A stretch of 64,000 nucleotides of DNA from Diprion similis (lineage: Eukaryota; Arthropoda; Insecta; Hymenoptera; Diprionidae), in assembly GCF_021155765.1 (NCBI RefSeq), contig NC_060106.1, positions 19,556,031 to 19,620,030 on the forward strand, given 5' to 3'. Positions within the stretch are counted from its first letter, which is position 1, and each line of letters opens with the position of its first letter. Made by a program: the position numbers and the translations under genes. Below, piece by piece: positions 39,986 through 48,737 of the stretch. A model generated the notes under the pieces. The model was given only the letters and a program-made list of their open reading frames with translations. It made no database searches and had not been told where the DNA came from.

Positions 39986-40894
39986 TCGTAAATTAACTAC
40001 ACATTTACTACGCAAAAGTGTAGCTGAATAATAAATATTGTGTTTTAAAGTGAATTACTAAGTGATCTTATTAAATTTACACAAAATTTTGTAATTTCGT
40101 TTAACTTAGTTCGAGCAACGCAAAAGCGTATTTTGAATTTACTAAATTATGTAGTAAATGTGTTATATTCATAAATTCAATATATATTTGCTATACGCTA
40201 TTTCGAATTTACTAAACATAGTGCTGACTTTACGTGACAAATGTACACAGAAATTCGATTGGAATCTGTTAAAATTAAAAATACATTGTAGCAAAGTATC
40301 AGATTTCAGTAAAGCCCTAAGAATTACCATGTTAATTTTCAGACAATTGCACTGTAAATTTACTGACTATCTAACAATTCACTACATGTAGAACGTAAAT
40401 GTTTTTGTAAATTTATTTGAAATTGTATTTTGAGTACGAATTCTGAAGCTATAATTTCATTGTTCAGTTTTCCGTGACTGTATTATCTGTCATGTCCGTG
40501 TGGACCGTGCGTTGTATTATTTATCAAAGCAATAGGTTGACAATCTTCTTTCACGTTGAATAAATTTTCATTTCCTCCAATAAATTGAAGAATCACGTTT
40601 TCAGGTAATACAACAAAATCTTGTGATGGTGCTTAAACTAATTGAGAAATTTTTAGATGTCATTTTCACACCGTATGCGAGTAATTACCATTCTTTATCT
40701 TGCTGGTTGAATATTCTTTCGATTTCGAAACGGTACAAATTTTAACCACCGAATCCAACGGATATTATCTATTATGAAATCTCATCCAGTTTTCCGCTGA
40801 AAGTATTGAAATTTGCGGAATTGATCGTGAAGCTGCTACAAACTTGGTGCAGTTTCGACGTTGACTGATTGAGCGAAAGGACATACGAATTCCA
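39986..40894. other. Spacer of the lipase palindrome
   Basis: About 0.9 kb of AT-rich DNA between the arms, with recurring aatttactaaat and gtaaattt words. It has no coding frame, and I found no convincing inverted termini. It separates the two convergent transcription units and probably holds no gene. Confidence 0.6.
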
Positions 40895-41067
40895 GGAGGG
40901 TAGTGTGCAATACAAAACGGCGATTTGCAGTGTAACGTGCTTAGAAAATATATAGGATAGTAGAATCTTTAGGCAGATATTCGTGATGCAGAGCTTTCAG
41001 CATTTTTATTGTAGCATCAAGAGGCATCGAGCGATCACAATAACAATATCGATTCGATGTTGTCCAA

Positions 41068-42957
41068 TTACAGAGATGTAGTATTCAGATTTACTGTTTC
41101 AGTGATACTCTCGTAAGTAGCACCCTCCTCTCCTCGGCCGTAAGGCGAAAAGCTGTTAGTTTGGAGATAATACTTTCCGCTCCTAGAACATACCGACATG
41201 ATACGATTCGATCAAGGTTCGTGCTCCGGCACGGGGTGACCATGCAATTAAGTTTAACTTACGCGGTGTTGGGCGTAGCGTAGCCCATCACTACTGTGCC
41301 ATTCGAATCGCACGAGCCGTCTTTGAAAGTCGAATAGGAATCGCACGCACGGCCGATGAATGCAGTCTTATTTCGTATGGATTCAGCATACAATAAACAA
41401 GCTCTGAAATGGCCGCAGACCGCTGAAGAAAAGACGATCAGATTATAAAATATAACAGTGAGTTAAGCGTGAGAGAAGCTTTACACTGATAACGTTAAAC
41501 ACGCGCTGATCTACCTGGTAGAACCGTACAGCCTTGGTTCGCGTATTCTCCACCGTTGGGGTAAAAGTCGACATCTCCTAACTGTAAGGAGCTTGACAGA
41601 ATGGAACCCATTCCCGTGTGGATAACTTCGACGTAATCAGCATCGCTGCTGTTCAGATGCGGCATGTAGGTGTAAAACAAAAGTCCTGCAGGGTCCAAGC
41701 CTGGAGTGAATTAATTTTAAAAAAGTCTCTGTTATTGTACTTAATTAGACGGTGGATGAAATTCGGGAAACATATTTGTTTGAAATTAGGTACTCTAATT
41801 CAAACTCAATATTCTGGAGGAAATAGAACGTCTGAGAAGGATAGAAATGCATTTGTGAAGCTTTCATCGACGGTTGTCTTACCCACGATCCTGGGCACTG
41901 TGAAATTCACGGATCGCCCAACGTATCCAAGGGCTTGGGCTCCAAACGAATGGCCCACAAGGTGAAGGGAGGATGAGTTCAGACCGGCTGCCACCATTTC
42001 GTTGAGGACTTTTGCCAAAGTGTAACCGACACCAGGAACGCTCATTCCAGCGTAGAGGTAATCGGTGTTACTGATTGTTTCCCAGTTGAAGTACAAGAAG
42101 TTGTGAGTCTTTTGTTCCAGGTACGCTGTAACATGTCCGGTTTACGATTGAACCGCCCTTGCTACCTCAAAATTGATCCTCTGATTTTTGTAGTTCGAAG
42201 TGTTACTTCAGGAGAGTTTCAGAAATATTTCAATTGTTCGAATACCGGTCAGTTTTTGCATTTAAACATTTTGAACTTTTATCCTTCAAACATACCAAGG
42301 ATGATCTTATCGTTGTATAGACGGCTCAAAGTTCCGTACAAACCATGGATGAGCAGCACGGTTGGCTTGCTCAAGTTCATCTTGTCGAGCAGCTCCGTAG
42401 CATCGCCGACTACCACCTCTGTGTACGTGTCGAGATCTTCACTGAGGATTATCAAACACAAGAGTCGATAAAAAAGACTAGTGGAAAGAAAAGTCGAAGG
42501 GAATTGAACAAAATCGCGTCTTTACTTATCCAAATGAAATATCGTCTGTTTTTAAAGTATGCTCACAGCAATCAGCAGCCCGAGATATTTTGTCCTGGAT
42601 TACTTACGTACCCTGTGTATAACCTGACTTTGATATCTGCCAATTGCGACCTCGTTGCCCTTTTTATTCCTAGTGGGATCGAAAATAAAAAGTAGTAAAT
42701 CAGAGCAGTGGAGGGTCGACAATTTTCCTGATACAAATGATAATTTCATGGCCAAATCTTTTCGTAGTCATTATATTCTTACCCAATAGAATTAGGCAGT
42801 AATTTTTTATGAAGAAGAAAGAAACTGTTAAGAACTTACTGCAAGTATCGCAGTGTTCGTCCGTCAGATCTTGTGTCGTGGCAAATGGTAGGCATAGAGA
42901 GACAAGAACCACATATCCCACCATCGTGTCACGTATTCTTTCTGACGAAATCTTCAT
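41068..42957 (-). CDS. Secreted lipase, pancreatic-lipase/phospholipase A1 family (right copy)
   Basis: Seven minus-strand exons: 42957-42840, 42669-42612, 42441-42296, 42125-41883, 41700-41515, 41422-41263 and 41182-41068. All keep splice sites and frame, giving 341 residues. The triad is intact (GHSFG, GLDPA, CGHFRA). It differs from the left copy in two blocks. The end of exon 3 reads LIHGLYGTLSRLYNDKIIL instead of VHGWFGTIVRELYYNEVTL and is one residue shorter, changing the residues beside the oxyanion hole (HGW to HGL). The last exon ends TYESITETVNLNTTSL instead of the longer hydrophobic tail of the left copy. Elsewhere substitutions are few, and exon 5 translates identically. Nothing suggests a pseudogene. 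Substrate is unknown. Confidence 0.88.
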
Positions 42958-43295
42958 TCCAAATTGTTTAATGCCTGCGAACGAATTGAACTCTACTTAT
43001 TAAATGAAAAATGCAAGCAACGGAAATCCAAATTATTGGCGAAAATGAAATAGCATAAAGTTCAGTATTGTGAAAATAAATCGTCGATCACCATAAGTGT
43101 TACAAATATCAAACAAATATTCGACAATTCCTTAAACATATTCAATTCAAATCACAGCAGAAATTACAGAATGCATTTCATTGGTAATCTCAAATCACAA
43201 TGGCACACAACAGTCGGCGGATTTTCATTTTCACAAGGATCGGTATGACAAATTTGCGCAGAACGATGAATTTAAATGTGCAAATAATGAACTGA

Positions 43296-43363
43296 CCGTC
43301 CGCAGTACCAAGAAAATCGAAATTTTTCTTCAGGAATGTTCTACGATTTGAATTACTTATATA
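43296..43363 (-). promoter_or_regulatory. TATA box and predicted 5' UTR exon of right lipase gene
   Basis: TATATAAG on the minus strand at 43363-43356, followed by the counterpart of the left 5' UTR exon. The donor here is ACG|gtcagt (GT at 43296-43295), a weaker match than the gtaagt of the left copy. The acceptor before the ATG is ttcgcag. The two copies could therefore differ in splicing efficiency or expression. Confidence 0.5.
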
Positions 43364-43779
43364 GTCTTTCGCGTCCGTATTCGTGCTTGGTCATTATCTT
43401 TATCGTGGTCGTTTCGATTTTTGAACGTGTTTTTTTTGCAGGAAGTGCCAACATTTTACGATCCATTTTAACTACAGCAATCGTATCAGCGCACTGTAAA
43501 TTGTTTTCCTAACAGCAAAAGTAGTGTTGGGGTTATCGTCAAGATAACTCTTTTAGAACGTAATTAAATCTAACAGTGGGAAAAAAATATTTTCTAAATG
43601 CATTTCGATTCCGTATATTCCGACTAAGATATTTGATTTTTTTCAAATTTTGCTCAACGCATACCACAAGTAATGCAAAGGACACAACATGAAGTATTCC
43701 GAATAAAGTTTTGGAAGAAATCAAGGGAAAGGAATTGTTTTAATTTTGCAAAGCCAAAACTAGAAAAGCGATGGGGAGT

Positions 43780-43915
43780 CGCTTATCTTTTACTATCTAT
43801 TTTAATTACAACAATGATTACCATGCACACTGTAAATTATTTCCGTAATGGGAAAAGTCGTGTGACTATTATCATCAAGATGAAGAAAGTTGCAGAATTT
43901 TAACGCTGCTCGAGA
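43780..43915 (-). repeat. Third, older copy of the lipase upstream segment
   Basis: The stretch tctattttaattacaaca...cacactgtaaattatttcc... aligns at roughly 70% with 43450-43560 (tccattttaactacagca...gcactgtaaattgttttcc...) and, inverted, with the left arm near 37330-37440. It is in the same orientation as the right arm, just upstream of it. No coding exon accompanies it. Confidence 0.65.
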
Positions 43916-44660
43916 ATTATAGATTCCATGAATCTTCGGATACTTGAATATTGTAATATAACAATCGGATCTTGGTGTGCACATCGCGTATATCCAACCA
44001 AAAAATCCGAAAAGCCACAGTGTCGGTCATAACGATTCCAGCCGGTATATCGCGCTGTAAGTTCGACGATCTACTATAGCATTTCTCATTTCTTAACCAA
44101 CTCTCGTCTATAGATTCAAAAACAGCCAGATGGCGCTACCTAAACTACACAAGCACAGTTCAACGGGTCCGATCGATTAGTTTCACACGGCCAGCGATGC
44201 GATGTGTATCTCCAGTAGGCGTGCGTGCAGTGCGCAGTTCATATTTTACCGATACATGACTGGCAGATGGTAACATCAGAAGTTTGACCTGATCCGTCGT
44301 TCCGTGGACACCGGTAGCGTTGCCAACATACGGTGAGTAAAAAGTTTAGTTACTTTTACAGCCAGAATTATTCGTAGTGAGTAATTTGCCAACCAAAAGA
44401 ATCGGTTGAGTAACACCTCTACTATGCAACAATAATTACGTCAGAGGATAAGCATCTTCGTTGTGTTTTTACTATCTTATTGTTAACAAATTTGCTTTAT
44501 TTTCCACCACGCGCTCAGGAATATGATTTTATTCTGAATCTACATCTACGATCTTAACATTAAAAGAAATAATACATTCACGCGCATTGTTTTATGGAAT
44601 TATCATTATTTTTTTTTTTTTTTTTGTTTTGGTAAAGCGATTGAAGCGTCTTCTTTGATT
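43916..44660. other. Intergenic region between lipase arm and repeat-protein gene
   Basis: No gene is seen. A CCAGATGGCGCTA word at 44126-44138 matches the core of the insect CTCF insulator motif (AGATGGCGC). A donor-like ACG|gtgagt occurs near 44334 on the plus strand but leads to no exon. The reverse-strand AATAAA at 44501-44496 is a plausible polyadenylation signal for the minus-strand gene ending at 44661. Confidence 0.5.
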
Positions 44661-47650
44661 CTAAGACTCCAAATCTTCATCCACACTTTCCTCCGTCGGT
44701 AACAAGTTTGAAGAATCGTTTTCCGGTGGGTTCTGCTCAGAGAACTTATCTCTCACCCATTCCGCTAGTTTTTGGATCGATTCTAACAGAGCGGAAGGCT
44801 TCTCTTCGGTAGTTGATCCTTGGTCTTGATCCTCACTGATTTCCGTGGTCTCTTGATGATGGTTCTCGGAGCCGATATTTCCGGTGTTTGTATTAGCGGA
44901 GTTGTTGTTTCCATTGACCAGGTTCCCATTGGAGCTGTCGTCGCCGTTCGACACGTTATTGTCCGCATTATTGTTCCCGGAATTGTTGATGCGCGAAATC
45001 ATTCTGTGCTGATTGCCGGATCCAGTATTCCCGGAATTATGATTGTTCCCGTTGTTATTTCCGTTGATGAGGTTTCCGATCACGTTGTCATTGCCGTTCG
45101 CCACCTTGTTGTCCTTGTTGTTGTTCCCCGCGTTATTTATTATCCTCGAAGCAAATCTTCTCTGGTTTCCAGACCCAATGTTTCCGGAATTTCCGTTCTC
45201 CGAGTTCCCGTTTCCGTTTACAAGATTTCCGTTGCCGCTGTCATTACCGTTGGCAACACTGTTGTTTGCGTTGTCATTTCCAGAATTATTGATGCGAGTG
45301 GCGGGTTCATGTTGATTACCAGATCCAGTATTCCCGGAATAATGACTGTTCCCATTATTGTTGCCGTTGACGAGGTTGCCCACGACTAGATCGTCGCCAT
45401 TTCTGATATCATTTTTGCTGTTCTTATCTCCCGAGTTATTTATTATCCTCGAAGCCAATTTTCCCTGGTTCCCAGTCTCTACGTTCCCGGTATTATGATT
45501 TCCCGAGTTGCCGTTTCCGTTCACAAGATTTCCGTTAGAACTGTCGTTTCCATTTGCAATGCTGTTGTTCGCGTTGGTGTTTCCCGAATTATTGATCCGA
45601 GGTGACGGGCCATTTTGATTACTAGAACTGATATTTCCGTCGTTACTATTCCCTGAATTTCCGTTACCGTTTATGAGGTTTCCATTGCTTTCGTCGTTTC
45701 CGTTGACAATGCTGTTGCCGCTGTTCTCATTACCGGAATTATTAATACGGACCAGTACCGATCGGCGGTTACGATTTCCGGTACCAACATTCCCCGAGTT
45801 GTTCTTATTCCCATTATTATTTCCATTCATGAGATTTCCGGTCACCCTATCATCACCATTCTCAACATGATTGTTCAAGTTGTTGCTTCCCGAGTTGTTG
45901 ATGATTCGAGGTTCAACCCGATGCTGATTTCCGGATCCAACGTTTCCCGAGTTCTCGCTGTTCCCATTATTATTACCATTCACGAGGTTTCCTGTCACTT
46001 TATCGTCACCGTTCTCAACATTGTTCTTAACATTGTTGCTACCCGAGTTGTTAATGATTCTAGATGCCATCCGATTCTGATTTCCAGATCCGACGTTTCC
46101 CGAATTTTCCTTATTTCCGTTGTTATTGCCATTCACGAGGTTTCCTGCCATTTTATCGTTACCGTTCGCAACATTGTTATTTACATTGTTGCTCCCCGAG
46201 TTGTTGATGATTCGAGATGCCATTCTATTCTGATTTCCGGATCCTACGTTTTCCGAATTTTCCTTGTTTCCGTTGTTGTTACCATTCACGAGGTTTCCAA
46301 TCAGACCATCGTCACCGTTCGTAACCTTGTTGTCAGCATTATTGTCGCCCGAGTTATTGATGATTCGAGACGAAACGTTCTTCTGATTTCCAGTCCCAAC
46401 GTTTCCCGAATTCTGGCTGTTCCCATTATCGTCACCATTAACGAGATTTCCCGCGACTCTATCGTCGCCGTTTTCAATACTGTTGTCCGTGTTATTGCTT
46501 CCCGAGTTGTTGATGATTCGAAAAGAAATACGTGACCGACCCGCTGATCCAACGTTTCCAGAATTTGAATTATTCCCGTTACCGTTACCATTAATTAAAT
46601 TACCATTCGTGCTGTCATCTCCGTTCGACACGTTGTTATTACTGTTCGAATTACCAGAACTATTGATGCGGAGAGACCATAACCGCGCACCACCATCCTC
46701 AGCATCGACCTCGTCATCCTCGTCCTTTTCGTCACCATCGTTTTCCTTGCTACCGGATATAGCAGGACATGAAACGCTCGGGCTGCACACTTTCTTACCA
46801 ATATCAAAGCCTTGGCCAGGTGGACAAGGGAACCTTACGGGTTCCAGTTGCCCGATTCCAACCTCGGCACACCTGATGTAGCTACCGCACTCGCCCTCGA
46901 TCGGTTGGTTCTCGACAGCCCTGCATACCCTGGAGCACTTCCTGAGGGCGACGTCGTACCGCTCGTACTCCTTGCATCGACCCATGATGTAGGCTTTTCC
47001 AGCAGCGCAAGTTGCCCAGATGCGATCATCCTCGGGGTACAAAATGTCTTCGCCCTCTCTGTGGATGCAGTTGAATTCCACGCAGTCAGAGAGCCGTCGG
47101 CGAAGCTTGCAAGTTCCTTGGTTGTGGTCGTAGACGTTCTTCTTAGGACAGACTATCGTCGTGTCCTTACCACCGACGCAGTAGTGAAACCGACTGCAGT
47201 CCTGCGGGTCCGGATATGTGCCATTCTGGGGCGGACATGGGAAGGGTGTCTGTTTCTCCGCGCAGCTCGAGGGTTCTTCAGCGGTGCAAAGACCATTTTC
47301 TGGATCGCAGAAGGGCGTCGAAGGACTCCAGATGGAGCAATTGACCGTCCCAATCGGCTGGCCATTCGGCAAACACACCTTCGCTTCGGTGCAACTAATG
47401 CATTCTCGAACCTTCGTGCACTTGTCTTCGTACGCCGGGAAGTCGATCCTTGACAAGCCATTCTCGCCTCGTGCTAAGCCTCGTAGAAGGCTTAGATGCG
47501 GATGACCAGCTTCGCAAATTACCTGAGGAATCAAGGTGCGAGATCGTTCAAGGATTTGACAAGGATTTCCGCGGCTTGGTCTTGTGATCGCGAATCTCGG
47601 ATGGGACAGTAACTTACCAAGAAGGCAGCGACACAGATTAAGGTCTTCAT
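44661..47650 (-). CDS. Secreted chitin-binding protein with 12 Asn/Gly-rich repeats
   Basis: Two exons: 47650-47618 (MKTLICVAAFL) and 47522-44661, joined by a 95-bp GT-AG intron, giving 964 residues. An open frame runs through the intron and upstream, but the ATG at 47650 gives a proper signal peptide completed by VICEA. After the signal come Cys-rich modules of the peritrophin-A/CBM14 type (about residues 45-270). The clearest is CPPQNGTYPDPQDCSRFHYC...CPKKNVYD, with the typical six-Cys spacing and aromatic residues. An acidic linker (KENDGDEKDEDDEVDAED) leads to 12 tandem repeats of 50-51 residues (about 291-900), then an acidic tail with an amphipathic helix (LLESIQKLAEWVRDKF). CBM14 modules bind chitin in peritrophic matrix or cuticle. 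The repeats carry NNS glycosylation sequons and no known domain. Tissue and role are unknown. Confidence 0.85.
44856..46685 (-). repeat. 12-copy tandem repeat (about 153 bp, 51 residues) in the chitin-binding protein
   Basis: The consensus unit reads RIINNSGSNN, x-N-x-V-x-NGDD, GNLVNGNNNGN and NSGNVGSGNQ. Two subtypes exist, one with RIINNSG and one shorter by a residue (RINNSG). The last four units alternate between the subtypes, which suggests later duplication of a two-unit block. Many differences between units fall in third codon positions, so the protein pattern seems conserved. Long frames on the opposite strand (for example 45867-46535) are by-products of this periodicity. Confidence 0.93.
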
Positions 47651-47739
47651 GATGGCGCCAGTCGACAGTTAAGCGTCGTTTCTCCGTATTTGACTTCCGC
47701 GATTCGAGTTGTTGTATATATAACATCAGTATCGCTGGA

Positions 47740-47747
47740 TTTTTATA
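47740..47747 (-). promoter_or_regulatory. TATA box of the repeat-protein gene
   Basis: The minus strand reads TATAAAAAT at 47747-47739, about 97 bases upstream of the ATG at 47650. A start about 30 bases downstream would give a 5' UTR of about 65 nt. A second TATATATA word at about 47713-47721 lies nearer the gene and is less well placed. Confidence 0.6.
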
Positions 47748-47750
47748 CTC

Positions 47751-48737
47751 TCATTGATTGCGACCCCGTTTTCCCACTCGAACAACAAATCATAGGTAAA
47801 TATTTGTATCGCATTTGACAATCTACACCGTATACGAAAGATAATTGACTACCGGTTGTAAATTAATTTGATAACGTTTTCCAAGTCAATTGACATCATC
47901 GTGTGCATGCACGCAACTGTTTTAAGGACAAGGTTCGTGACGTTTATACCGCAGTTTCTACTCAACTTTCACACTTTAGGAATTTATAATAGCGGTATTG
48001 CATGGTGTTTCGACACGTGAATCATTATATCCAAGAGTGTAATTGTGATGGATTTATCTGTTGCGACAATTTTTGTAATTGAAATTTCAGAGTTCTGCTT
48101 GTTGGTCAGACTGTTTTTATTCCATTATTAAAAAAAAGGAAGAAAAGAAAAGAAAAATAGTCACCAAGCGTGTGAGTTACGAGTTTCATATATATAACAA
48201 GTGCTACAGCCTTTTATCTCAACAATTATCAACACTCAGTCCAGTGTTTTTTCATTAGATTAGAACTCCCACTTGTTCCGAGAATTGAACAAATAGATAA
48301 GACGCAGTAATAGCAAACATGTTTTTCTAGTTTCGTCCTCTATCATTATCTATCTATTTGACGCTTAGGTATAAGGTGTAATGCTGAAAAGTCAAGAAGA
48401 CGTGAAGAAGAAACCTTATTGCGCAGAACCATTAAATTATTCGCAGTTAAACTAGCTCGGCGATGTAAAAAAATCATTCATTAGTTCATCTTAAGGAATT
48501 CAAGGGTCCGAGGAAGCACATAAAATATGGAACGAAGAATCGTTTTTTCATTGTTTATGTAATAATAATAGTTATTATTATATACACGTATAATGTATTA
48601 TATAATTCTATCTACCTATGCATTTATGTATATGTATCTATATATATATATATATATATATATATGTGCCATTTACAATATAGTACATGCGATCTCGAAC
48701 GCGTATACGTGTTATGTACATTGAATTTATTTCTTCG
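47751..48737. other. Intergenic region
   Basis: Upstream DNA of the repeat-protein gene and the 3' flank of the Pax gene. AT-rich, with a (TA)n tract at 48641-48665 and an AATAAA (minus) at 48730-48725, only a few bases past the Pax stop codon. No exon was found. Confidence 0.6.

Larger units (their letters stand above)
40895..43555 (-). repeat. Right arm of lipase inverted duplication
   Basis: Reverse-complement counterpart of 37336-39985. The outer boundary is near 43555 (right) and 37336 (left), where similarity stops abruptly. The whole transcription unit, including the upstream sequence, was duplicated, so the copy arose by DNA duplication and not retroposition. Confidence 0.92.

Noticed and set aside
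43539-43724. 61-residue minus-strand frame with a signal-peptide-like start
   Set aside because: Hydrophobic start, but no downstream exons, promoter or homologous frame in the left arm; probably chance in AT-rich DNA.
45867-46535. 222-residue frame on the plus strand across the repeat-protein gene
   Set aside because: Antisense to a periodic coding repeat; it stays open only because the unit length is a multiple of three and stop codons are avoided by repetition.
46812-47453. 213-residue plus-strand frame
   Set aside because: Antisense shadow of the Cys-rich chitin-binding exon; no domain and no splice logic.
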